64,000 nt of DNA from Bacteroidetes bacterium HGW-Bacteroidetes-10 (GTDB lineage: Bacteria > Bacteroidota > Bacteroidia > Bacteroidales > UBA932). The notes below the pieces were generated by a model. It saw nothing but the letters and a program-made list of their open reading frames with translations, was not told the DNA's origin and did not search any database. The position numbers and the translations under genes are program-made. This document shows, piece by piece, positions 53,294 to 61,931 of this stretch (positions are counted from its first letter, which is position 1; every line of letters begins with the position of its first letter). The DNA lies in assembly GCA_002842695.1 (NCBI GenBank), contig PHDT01000001.1:62001-126000 (forward strand). The letters are read 5' to 3'.

Positions 53294-54469
53294 ATGAAAC
53301 AGATTGTTATAAGCAACAAAATCAACTATCTGGGAACAAACGACCGTAAAAAGGAGTTATTCGAAAACAACTGGCCACTGCCTAACGGTGTGGCATATAA
53401 TTCCTACCTCATAAACGACGATAAAACTGCACTGGTTGATACTCTGGAATTTGGATCAAAGGACGACTATCTGGACGTAATTGCCAGCCAGCTTGGCGGA
53501 AAACCCCTGGACTATATTATCGTAAACCACATGGAACCTGACCATTCCAGTATGATTGGGGTACTACTTAAGTTTTACCCGGAAGTAAAGGTGGTATCAA
53601 ACATCAAGGCATTCAAAATGCTTGAAGCATATTTTAAGATATCTCCGGATAATTTTCTGGAGGTTAAGGAGGGTGAAGTTCTTGATCTGGGATATCATAA
53701 ACTTACTTTTTACATAACTCCGTGGGTTCACTGGCCGGAAACAATGATGACATATGACAAAACAGACAAAGTGCTCTTTTCATGTGATGCATTTGGAAGT
53801 TTCGGAACACTTGATGGAGGAATATTTGATGACGAGATTAATTTTGCCTTCTATGAAGATGAAATGAGACGTTATTACTCAAACATCGTTGGGAAGTACA
53901 GCAATATGGTTCAAAAAGCATTTGCCAAACTCAAAGAGGTAGATATCAAAGTTATATGTCCTTCTCACGGACCAATATGGAGAACAAATCCGGCGAAAGC
54001 TGTAGAACTGTATGACAAGTGGAGCAGGCATGAATCAGAGGAGGGAGTTGTAATTGCCTATGCTTCAATGTACGGCAATACTGAAAAGATGGCCGACTAT
54101 CTTGCAAGGCTGATTGCTGAGAGGGGTATTAAGAACATCCGAATATACGACGTATCCAAAACACACGCATCATTCATTATTAGTGAAATCTGGAAATACA
54201 GGGGCGTTGTCCTTGGATCCAGCGCATACAACGCAGGAATGCATCCAATGATGGAGCATCTCTGTCATGAACTCTCAGTAGTAGGACCAAAAGATAAAAA
54301 TTATGCATTGTTTGGTTCATACAGCTGGAACGGCGGCGGACTAAAGTCGCTGATTGCATTTTCAGAAAAAGTATCCTGGAATAAAATTGCCGAACCGGTT
54401 GAACTCATAGGTGCGCCAGATGAGAAGAAGATGGAGGGATTCAGCTCTGTTGCAGAAAACATATTATAA
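53294..54469 (+). CDS. Flavodiiron protein (FprA-type A-type flavoprotein)
   Basis: About 391 residues: an N-terminal metallo-beta-lactamase-like domain with the di-iron ligands H79, E81, D83, H84 (NHMEPDHSS), H146, D165 and H225, and a C-terminal flavodoxin domain from about 250 with FMN loop YASMYGNTEKMA. By family it reduces O2 to water and/or NO to N2O, protecting anaerobes. The frame opens at TTG 53231 inside ligA, but ATG 53294 (MKQIVISNKINYLG) matches the usual start. Confidence 0.93.
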   Translation: MKQIVISNKINYLGTNDRKKELFENNWPLPNGVAYNSYLINDDKTALVDTLEFGSKDDYLDVIASQLGGKPLDYIIVNHMEPDHSSMIGVLLKFYPEVKVVSNIKAFKMLEAYFKISPDNFLEVKEGEVLDLGYHKLTFYITPWVHWPETMMTYDKTDKVLFSCDAFGSFGTLDGGIFDDEINFAFYEDEMRRYYSNIVGKYSNMVQKAFAKLKEVDIKVICPSHGPIWRTNPAKAVELYDKWSRHESEEGVVIAYASMYGNTEKMADYLARLIAERGIKNIRIYDVSKTHASFIISEIWKYRGVVLGSSAYNAGMHPMMEHLCHELSVVGPKDKNYALFGSYSWNGGGLKSLIAFSEKVSWNKIAEPVELIGAPDEKKMEGFSSVAENIL

Positions 54470-54471
54470 TC

Positions 54472-54843
54472 ATGGAAATCGGGAAAAAGCTAAAGATTGA
54501 AAAAGTTGTAACCAAAAGTGACACTGCCGCTTACTACGGTTCAGGTTTACTTGAGGTTTTTGCCACTCCTGGCATGATTGCTCTTATGGAGCAAACTGCT
54601 CACCTTCTTGCTAAATCATTTCTTCCTGAATATCAGGACACCGTTGGTGTTGAGGTAAATATTAAACACTTGAAGGCAAGTCCTCTGGGAGCAAAAGTTT
54701 ACGCCGAAGCTGAGCTTATATCTGTTGAGGGAAAAATCCTGACATTTAAAGTTACAGCATACGACGAAAAAGGAGCAATCGGTACAGGTACTCATTTGAG
54801 ATACATAATTAATCCGGCAAAGTTTCTTAATAAAATATCTTGA
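54472..54843 (+). CDS. FlK-like hotdog thioesterase family protein
   Basis: A 123-residue hotdog protein of the fluoroacetyl-CoA-thioesterase-like group. Typical segments: TPGMIALMEQTAHLLAKSFL near 35-50, VGVEVNIKHLKASPLG near 60, and GTGTHLRYII at the end. The physiological acyl-CoA substrate is unknown; metabolite repair has been proposed for such proteins. It starts two bases after the flavodiiron gene. Confidence 0.82.
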   Translation: MEIGKKLKIEKVVTKSDTAAYYGSGLLEVFATPGMIALMEQTAHLLAKSFLPEYQDTVGVEVNIKHLKASPLGAKVYAEAELISVEGKILTFKVTAYDEKGAIGTGTHLRYIINPAKFLNKIS

Positions 54844-55775
54844 AAAGGAATAAGGTAAATCATACATATCAGAGAGTCCTCAAATTTTTAATTACGGATA
54901 TCTGGCACCTCGATTTGTCTGAGCTTAGCATTATGAAAGCGCGGATGATTCGTTATCTTAAGGTGCTGATAATTACAATGCGGGGATTTAACAGTGACAA
55001 AATTGGGCTTCAGTCTGTAGCACTTAGTTTTTTCTCTGCCATGTCTCTTGTGCCATTTGTTGCTTTGATGTTTGCAATAACAAAGGGATTTGGACTAGCA
55101 CAAAAACTTGAGACACTTCTAAGAACTTATTTTGCCGAAAATGAAGATATTATTGAATATTTACTCCAGTTTGCAAATAATGTAATCAAATCTGCAGAGA
55201 ATGGGTTATTTGGAATATTTAGTTTTCTCTTCCTCTTGTGGACAGTAATTTGGCTGATGTTAAGCATTGAAAAATCTTTCAATGACATATGGAAAGTAGA
55301 GAGATACCGCTCCTTTGGTAAAAGGGCGCTCTACTACCCTCTCCTTCTGCTGGTCTCACCACTTATTGTTGTGATCTTCATGTCACTCAGCCTGATATAC
55401 ACAAATACATTAAAGTCTGTTGGTTTGCAAATTGACAGTATAATTCCCTTAACTTCTATTTTTACCTGGCTCACTTTTTATGCAATTGTGGCGGGAGTAT
55501 TTACCGTAATGTACTACTTCATTCCAAACATCAAGGTTAAAATGGCGGCGGCATTTAACTCTGCACTAGTAGTAGCCTTTGCATTTGTAGTGGTACAATT
55601 CTTTTATCTTGAGACACAATTACTTGTGTCCGGGCTGAATGCCGTATATGGTGTATTCGCAGCAATTCCACTTTTCCTTGTCTGGATGAATATTAGCTGG
55701 ACATTGATTCTGTTTGGAGCAGAACTCTCCCACGCATACCAAAATGTAGATAAATACAATATTAGCAATGAATAA
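54840..55775 (+). CDS. YihY/BrkB-family membrane protein (TTG start)
   Basis: A 311-residue inner-membrane protein with about six helices, matching YihY (once called ribonuclease BN; enzymatic role not supported). The N-terminal segment FLITDIWHLDLSELS and MRGFNSDKIGLQSVALSFFSAMSLVPF are family hallmarks. The start must precede residue 18, and there is no ATG before the internal one at residue 32, so TTG 54840 is the likely start; it overlaps the previous stop as TTGA. Confidence 0.83.
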   Translation: MKRNKVNHTYQRVLKFLITDIWHLDLSELSIMKARMIRYLKVLIITMRGFNSDKIGLQSVALSFFSAMSLVPFVALMFAITKGFGLAQKLETLLRTYFAENEDIIEYLLQFANNVIKSAENGLFGIFSFLFLLWTVIWLMLSIEKSFNDIWKVERYRSFGKRALYYPLLLLVSPLIVVIFMSLSLIYTNTLKSVGLQIDSIIPLTSIFTWLTFYAIVAGVFTVMYYFIPNIKVKMAAAFNSALVVAFAFVVVQFFYLETQLLVSGLNAVYGVFAAIPLFLVWMNISWTLILFGAELSHAYQNVDKYNISNE

Positions 55776-57183
55776 TTACGAACTTACCAAAGATGCAGTC
55801 GATTTTATTGACGACGAAAAGCTTCATTCACTAATTAACAATACAGTTGAAGACAAAGCACGCATAAGGGATATCTTCCAGAAGAGCAAATCAAAACAGG
55901 CTCTTACAGTTGAAGAGACAGCCCAGCTTCTGGCAATTAAATCACCAGAACTACTGGAAGAGCTGTATGAGACCGCCAGAGAGCTTAAACGTTCAATATA
56001 TGGTAACCGCATTGTTCTCTTTGCTCCGCTTTACATAGGTAACTATTGTATTAACAATTGTCAGTACTGCGGATTCAGGAGCTCTCTTTCTGCTGCAGTA
56101 AGAAGGACACTCTCTGAACAGGAGTTGGTTGCAGAGGTTGCGTCTCTTGAAAAAGAGGGACACAAAAGACTGATTCTTGTTTACGGCGAACACCCGAAAT
56201 ATACTCCTGAATACATTGCCCAGACTGTAAAGACATGTTACAATGTTAAAGTTGGAAACGGAGAAATAAGAAGAGTAAATATTAATGCTGCACCGCTCAG
56301 CATCGAAGGATTCAGGACTGTAAAAGAGGCCGGAATTGGTACTTTCCAGGTTTTTCAGGAGACATACCACAAAGAGACATATAAGAAATTTCATCCCGGC
56401 CCCGGAACTAAAAGTAACTACATGTGGCGTCTGAATGCTATGGACAGAGCATTCGAGGGAGGACATGACGATGTGGGAATTGGAGCTCTTTTTGGTCTGT
56501 ATGACTGGAGATTTGAAGTGCTTGGACTTGTTGAACATGCCCATCACCTTCAGGACAGATATGGCGTTGGCCCGCACACAATAAGTTTCCCAAGAGTTCA
56601 GCCGGCCTACGGTCTGGATCTTCATCTTCCCTACCAGGTTACAGATGATCAGTTCAAGCAGCTTGTTGCTATCTTAAGGATGGCAGTACCATACACAGGT
56701 CTCATTATGACAGCCAGAGAGACTGCCGAGGTAAGAGATGCTGTTATAGAATTTGGTGTTTCACAGATTGATGCCGGCACAAGGCTCGAAATTGGAAGTT
56801 ATCAGGAAGAGAGAGGAAAAAATCAGGAACTGAACCGTGAACAGTTTAAGGTCGGGGACCAGAGGGAACTTGATTCAGTAATTCAGTGGCTGCTTACAAG
56901 AGGATTTATACCAAGCTTCTGCACCTCTTGTTACAGGGTGGGAAGAACAGGAGAACATTTCATGGAGTATGCAATTCCGGGCTTTATTGGCCGTTTCTGC
57001 ACACCTAATGCAATGCTGACTCTTGCAGAATATATTGAAGATTACTCATCTGAGGCAACAAAGAAGGCCGGTTACGAACTAATTGAGCGTGAACTTGGTT
57101 ATATCAAGGATGAGAAGAAGCGTGAAGATGTTTCTGCAAAACTTGACCTGATAAGGAACGGAAAGAGAGATTTGCTATATTAA
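55768..57183 (+). CDS. hydG: [FeFe]-hydrogenase maturase HydG (radical SAM tyrosine lyase)
   Basis: A 471-residue radical SAM enzyme. The SAM cluster is C94-C98-C101 in YCINNCQYCGFR. The auxiliary cluster site, the HydG-specific CX2CX22C, is C385, C388 and C411 (CTSCYRVG ... GRFC). By family it cleaves tyrosine to p-cresol and releases CO and cyanide for the H-cluster. It implies that the genome encodes HydE, HydF and an [FeFe]-hydrogenase, none of which is in this window. It overlaps yihY by eight bases and is followed after seven by rel. Confidence 0.94.
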   Translation: MNNYELTKDAVDFIDDEKLHSLINNTVEDKARIRDIFQKSKSKQALTVEETAQLLAIKSPELLEELYETARELKRSIYGNRIVLFAPLYIGNYCINNCQYCGFRSSLSAAVRRTLSEQELVAEVASLEKEGHKRLILVYGEHPKYTPEYIAQTVKTCYNVKVGNGEIRRVNINAAPLSIEGFRTVKEAGIGTFQVFQETYHKETYKKFHPGPGTKSNYMWRLNAMDRAFEGGHDDVGIGALFGLYDWRFEVLGLVEHAHHLQDRYGVGPHTISFPRVQPAYGLDLHLPYQVTDDQFKQLVAILRMAVPYTGLIMTARETAEVRDAVIEFGVSQIDAGTRLEIGSYQEERGKNQELNREQFKVGDQRELDSVIQWLLTRGFIPSFCTSCYRVGRTGEHFMEYAIPGFIGRFCTPNAMLTLAEYIEDYSSEATKKAGYELIERELGYIKDEKKREDVSAKLDLIRNGKRDLLY

Positions 57184-57190
57184 GAAGCAT

Positions 57191-59485
57191 ATGTTTACAG
57201 AAAAAGATAATGAACTTATAGACAGGGAATTCGAAGAGCTTAGGCTGGCAAGTCTTAAAAGATGTGCCAATCAGTCTGAATATGAGATAGTTTTAAAAGC
57301 ATTCGATTTCGCCAGAGCGGCCCATAATGGTGTAAGGCGGCGCTCTGGTGAACCATATATACTTCATCCAATTTCTGTAGCAAAAATTGTTGTTCAGGAG
57401 ATAGGACTTGGATACAAATCAATTGTATCTGCCCTGCTTCATGATGTAGTTGAAGACACTGAATACAATGTTGAGGATATTGAGCGTCTTTTTGGGGCCA
57501 AGATTGCATCTCTTGTAGACGGACTTACCAAAATCAAGAGCGCATTTGACAGCAACTCCAGCAGTCAGGCAGAGAACTTCAAAAGAATTCTTCTGACTCT
57601 TAATGACGATGTCAGGGTGATTCTCATTAAGCTTGCTGACAGACTGCACAATATGAGAACAATTGAGTACATGCCAGAGCACAAGAGATCAAAGATTCTC
57701 AGCGAAACCATGTACATTTTTATCCCTCTTGCACACAGACTCGGACTTTACAGCATTAAATCAGAGCTTGAAAATATCTGGCTGATGCATACTTTGCCCT
57801 CTGAATATGAGAGTATTCAGGCTAAAATATCTCAGACAGTTATCGAGAGAGGGTGTGCAATGGATGTCTTTATGGAGCCTATTTCCGAGAGTCTTAATCA
57901 GGCTGGATTTAAGTTCACCGTCTCAAAGAGGACTAAGACCCCCTACTCCATATGGAGAAAAATGAACACCAAATCTATTCCTTTTGAACAGATTTATGAC
58001 CTTCATGCCGTTAGAATAGTTTTTGAGGCAAAACCTGAACAGCCTGAACGAATTCAGTGCTGGCACATATATTCACTTATCACAGAGCTCTATCTTTCAA
58101 AAACTGACAGGATAAGAGACTGGGTCAGCACACCTAAAATTAACGGGTATGAGGCCCTGCACTGTACAGTGATGGGGCCTCAGGGAAACTGGATTGAGGT
58201 TCAGATAAGGTCTGTCAGAATGGATGAACTGGCAGAGAGAGGTGTTGCTGCTCACTGGAGCTACAAAGGACAGTCACCATCTGAGGGAGAAATGGATAAA
58301 TGGCTAAATATGGTCAGGGAAGTTCTTGAAAACCCAGATGTCAATGCACTTGAGTTTCTTGACAAATTCCATACAGGCCTCTTATCTTCAGAGATATATG
58401 TCTTTACACCTAAAGGAGAATCGAAGGCTCTTCCAAAAGGTTCTACAGCACTTGACTTTGCTTACGCTATACATACTGAGGTTGGCAATAAATCTATTGC
58501 AGCCAAGGCAAACTTCAAACTGGTACCCCTTACTTATGAATTAAGGAACGGAGACCAGATTGAAATAATAACTGCTGAATCTCAGAAACCTCAAAGAGAG
58601 TGGCTGGAATTTATTAAAACACCTAAGGCAAAGAGTCTCATTCTTGACGCTCTTAAATCTGAAATAAAGGATTCTCAGAAAAAGGGACAGGAGATGCTCG
58701 ATGAAAAGCTTAAGGGAATGGGGATTAAACCTCAGTCCAGAGTTTACAAGAAGTTGTCCGAGAGTTATAAGCTGAATAACAGAGAGGAGCTGTTTAGCAA
58801 AATTGGGGCAGATCTTATTGACCTCACAGATCTTTCAAAAGTTCTTAAGAAAAACACTACCAGCAAATTTGTAAGGTACTGGAATCTTCAGTTTTCAAGA
58901 ATCACCGGAGGCGACTCAGATCATAATTACGACTGGGACAGTGAGGAGGATTTACCTGAGGAGAGTGTAGCCAAAAGTGAAGAGGGATCTAAAGAGACTC
59001 ATTCCCGTATTGATATTAAGAAAGATTTTCTTCTCAAGGAGAATCCAATTGATAAAACTCTCTCCTATCAGGTGGCAACCTGCTGCCGGCCAATTCCCGG
59101 GGACAAGGTAATTGGATTCATTGACAAGGATGATATAGTTATCGTGCATAAGAACAGCTGTCCTGAGGCAATTCTGCTGGCTTCCAGAGACGGAGAGAAA
59201 ATTGTCAAGGCAAAATGGAGCAAACATACTGTCCTCTCTTTCCTTGCAAGGATTAACATGAGAGGTATTGACAGACTCGGAATCCTCAATGAGCTTACCC
59301 AGTATATTACTCTGGTTCTGAGTGTAAACATTCGCAAGATTTTCATTGAAACCCACGACGGAATTTTCGAGGGTTATATTGATTTATATGTACACAGTGT
59401 AGAAGACCTTGAAAAACTCATGAAGCAAATGTCTAATGTTAAAGGCGTTATGAGCGTTGTGAGATCTGAAATCAAGGAAAATTAA
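57191..59485 (+). CDS. rel: Bifunctional (p)ppGpp synthetase/hydrolase (Rel/SpoT)
   Basis: A 764-residue stringent-response enzyme. HD hydrolase domain (about 45-200): LHPISVAKI, ALLHDVVEDT, LADRLHNMRT. Synthetase domain (about 240-360): YDLHAVRIVF, STPKINGYEALHCTVMG and VEVQIR-type WIEVQIRSVRM. TGS domain near 400-460 (EIYVFTPKGESKALPKGSTALDFAY, cut here for length). The helical/zinc and ACT regions end the protein. Both active domains keep their catalytic residues, so it is bifunctional by sequence. Confidence 0.93.
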   Translation: MFTEKDNELIDREFEELRLASLKRCANQSEYEIVLKAFDFARAAHNGVRRRSGEPYILHPISVAKIVVQEIGLGYKSIVSALLHDVVEDTEYNVEDIERLFGAKIASLVDGLTKIKSAFDSNSSSQAENFKRILLTLNDDVRVILIKLADRLHNMRTIEYMPEHKRSKILSETMYIFIPLAHRLGLYSIKSELENIWLMHTLPSEYESIQAKISQTVIERGCAMDVFMEPISESLNQAGFKFTVSKRTKTPYSIWRKMNTKSIPFEQIYDLHAVRIVFEAKPEQPERIQCWHIYSLITELYLSKTDRIRDWVSTPKINGYEALHCTVMGPQGNWIEVQIRSVRMDELAERGVAAHWSYKGQSPSEGEMDKWLNMVREVLENPDVNALEFLDKFHTGLLSSEIYVFTPKGESKALPKGSTALDFAYAIHTEVGNKSIAAKANFKLVPLTYELRNGDQIEIITAESQKPQREWLEFIKTPKAKSLILDALKSEIKDSQKKGQEMLDEKLKGMGIKPQSRVYKKLSESYKLNNREELFSKIGADLIDLTDLSKVLKKNTTSKFVRYWNLQFSRITGGDSDHNYDWDSEEDLPEESVAKSEEGSKETHSRIDIKKDFLLKENPIDKTLSYQVATCCRPIPGDKVIGFIDKDDIVIVHKNSCPEAILLASRDGEKIVKAKWSKHTVLSFLARINMRGIDRLGILNELTQYITLVLSVNIRKIFIETHDGIFEGYIDLYVHSVEDLEKLMKQMSNVKGVMSVVRSEIKEN

Positions 59486-59493
59486 GACCTGAA

Positions 59494-61287
59494 ATGCAAA
59501 AAACAAGACTCCCATACATATTAGTTTATCTGTTAACTGCAGTTATAGTCAGTCAGTCATGTGCAAACACAACTGCGCCTCCGTCAGGAGGCCTGAAGGA
59601 TACGCTTGCCCCTGTACTTGTAAAGGTTTCTCCGGATTCAAACAGTGTTAATTTCCCAAGAGAAAAAGGGAAAATCGAACTCAGATTCAACGAATATACA
59701 GTCCTTAAAGAGCCTGAAAAACACATAGTTGTATCTCCTCCTCAAAAAAGACGTGCCGAGACTAAAGTCCGGGGTAAGAGCATAATAGTAGAGTTTAAAG
59801 AGACTCTTGAAGAGGCCAGAACCTATTCCGTATCTTTTGGTAATTCCATTGTGGATAATAACGAGGGAAATATTTTTCCTCAGTACAGATATACTTTCTC
59901 AACCGGAGAAACAATTGATTCCATGCTTGCAACAGGGAGCATTGTTGATGCTAAAACACTGCTGCCCATTCCGGGTGCAACAATTGCTTTTTATGAAAAT
60001 CATGCCGATTCTGCTTTGTACAGCCTTCTGCCGTCTGCTGTAGCAAAAAGTGACAAATGGGGCTATTTCCTGCTTACCAATATAAAACCTGTAGAATACA
60101 GAGTTATAGCCTTTGTAGATGGAAACAGCAACAATATTTACAACCCGGAAAACGAGAAACTTGCTTTTCTTGATACTCTCTATCGTCCAGGTATTGTAAT
60201 GAAAAAAGATATGGAACAGCTGAAATATGTTGATCCTATGGACACAACAGCTTCTCTTGCAAGGAGTACTGAGATACAGCTATACCTCTTCAGGGAAGAG
60301 GCTGGCAAGCAGATGATCCGTACTTACGAAAGACCACTTGACCGAATGTCATTCATAAAATTCAACGTACCTTATGTTCAGATTGATTCAGTTGGGTTCG
60401 AAAATATTGACTCATCTTTTGTAATAAAACAATTTAACATTAAGCGAGACAGCCTGGTTTTATGGCTTGGTGACAGCATAAAAAGGGTACCTGATACACT
60501 CTTTCTTAACATTAAATATATGAAGAGTGACTCTCTGGACAATCTGGTTTCAACCAGGGAGAGATTAAAACTAACTGCACCCAGAAAGAAAAGGGAAGAG
60601 AATCAGCCTTCAAGAAACACAGATATCAGGGCTGACCTTATGAAAATGAAAGTTGAGGCAAACCCCGCCCTTCTTGAAAAAGATGGATATGTACTGGATT
60701 TCCCTGCTCCCCTGTCGGAAATTAAATTTGAGGAGATTAAGTTCAAGTCTGTAACTCCTAAAGGAGTAGAGGCATCTGAAGAGTTTTCATTAGAGAGAGA
60801 CTCAGTCGAACTTAGAAAGTATTACATTAAGCCAAAGTCAAAATTGCTTACGGGTCACGATTATGTATTAACTCTTAATCAGGCTGCTTTTAAAGATATT
60901 TACGGTCATACTAATGATACAATCATCAGCAAAAGTATGCTGCCAAAAAACGAAAGGCTTGCAAAAATTGATGTTACCGTCAAGGGCACAAAAGGGGCTA
61001 CATATGTTATTGAGCTTACCAATCAAAGCAGGGAGAGAGTTTACAGATCATACAAAGTAATGTACGATTCTGAACTCGCATTTCCATATCTTGAACAGGG
61101 AAAATACTCCATCAGAATTTTCAGGGACGAAAACAGCAATGGAATTCTTGACTCAGGAAACCTAAAAGAGCGCAGACAGCCGGAGATGGTGCGACTATAC
61201 CTTCTTCCTTCAGGGTCATCTGTCATCGAGCTTAAAGAGGGAATGGAACTATCTCAGAATATTAATCTTGAGGAAATTTTCAAATGA
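59494..61287 (+). CDS. Ig-like domain lipoprotein
   Basis: A 597-residue lipoprotein; lipobox VSQSC (Cys near 23), then the stretch TTAPPSGGLKDTLAPVLVKV typical of a Bacteroidota Big_5-type family. A first Ig-like domain occupies about 35-145 (PRETYSV-like EEARTYSVSFGNSIVDNNEG), then a CNA-B-like beta domain (LPIPGATIAFYENHAD). The remaining 350 residues are beta-rich, unrecognised. It lies eight bases after rel and overlaps the barrel gene by ATGA. Confidence 0.75.
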   Translation: MQKTRLPYILVYLLTAVIVSQSCANTTAPPSGGLKDTLAPVLVKVSPDSNSVNFPREKGKIELRFNEYTVLKEPEKHIVVSPPQKRRAETKVRGKSIIVEFKETLEEARTYSVSFGNSIVDNNEGNIFPQYRYTFSTGETIDSMLATGSIVDAKTLLPIPGATIAFYENHADSALYSLLPSAVAKSDKWGYFLLTNIKPVEYRVIAFVDGNSNNIYNPENEKLAFLDTLYRPGIVMKKDMEQLKYVDPMDTTASLARSTEIQLYLFREEAGKQMIRTYERPLDRMSFIKFNVPYVQIDSVGFENIDSSFVIKQFNIKRDSLVLWLGDSIKRVPDTLFLNIKYMKSDSLDNLVSTRERLKLTAPRKKREENQPSRNTDIRADLMKMKVEANPALLEKDGYVLDFPAPLSEIKFEEIKFKSVTPKGVEASEEFSLERDSVELRKYYIKPKSKLLTGHDYVLTLNQAAFKDIYGHTNDTIISKSMLPKNERLAKIDVTVKGTKGATYVIELTNQSRERVYRSYKVMYDSELAFPYLEQGKYSIRIFRDENSNGILDSGNLKERRQPEMVRLYLLPSGSSVIELKEGMELSQNINLEEIFK

Positions 61288-61931
61288 AAAAAAATATAAT
61301 ATCTCTGATAATCATATTCTTTGCAATTCAACTAAATGCACAGAACAGAGAACATATGGCAGGAGTTAAATGGGGATACAATCTTAGCAATGTATCCTTT
61401 ACTCCTGAAGTAGCTCATGAGGGAATAAGAACTCTCCGAAACTACTCAGTTCTTTATACCTATTATCACGATATCTGGCAAAAGTCTCCCTATTTCGGAT
61501 TCCAGACCGGGTTATCTCTTAATGAAACAGGATACAGAATGGCCAATTCACAATATACAACTGATCTCTACTCCATACCTCTGGTCTCTCAGTTTCACGT
61601 GAATTTCTGGAAAATGAGAGTGCTGATTAATCTTGGGGCGTATGGCGGATACCGTACAAATCTAATGCTAACAGACTATTCTTCATCTGAACCGGTCCCG
61701 GTGAAAATGGAGTTTGACGAAGAAGATTACAGACTGGAGTTCGGGGTCATTGCCGGAGGAGGACTGGCCTTTGTTCTCAGACCATTTGAGCTTCACCTTG
61801 AGGCCAACTATAATTACTCATTGACGCACCTGAGCGATCCAAGAAAGGGAGGCGCAACCAGGCCTGTTTACTCTTATCCTAATAACCTGGTTTTTAGTGC
61901 GGCAATATATTTCCATTTAAAAGACAAATGA
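61284..61931 (+). CDS. Outer-membrane beta-barrel protein, PorT-like
   Basis: A 215-residue exported protein; signal peptide ends at QLNAQ. The mature part resembles the OMP_b-brl_2/PorT-like family: alternating amphipathic strands (HMAGVKWGYNLSNV, PYFGFQTGLSLNETGY, FELHLEANYNYSLTHL) ending in a strand IYFHLK. It is coupled by ATGA overlaps to both neighbours, the Ig-like lipoprotein and ispG. The function is unknown; PorT in related bacteria serves type IX secretion, but this one lacks the neighbours to support that. Confidence 0.72.
   Translation: MKKNIISLIIIFFAIQLNAQNREHMAGVKWGYNLSNVSFTPEVAHEGIRTLRNYSVLYTYYHDIWQKSPYFGFQTGLSLNETGYRMANSQYTTDLYSIPLVSQFHVNFWKMRVLINLGAYGGYRTNLMLTDYSSSEPVPVKMEFDEEDYRLEFGVIAGGGLAFVLRPFELHLEANYNYSLTHLSDPRKGGATRPVYSYPNNLVFSAAIYFHLKDK

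Noticed and set aside
55993-56625. A 210-residue minus-strand open frame inside hydG.
   Set aside because: It is a shadow of the HydG frame, Ser/Cys-rich, with no family pattern or promoter.
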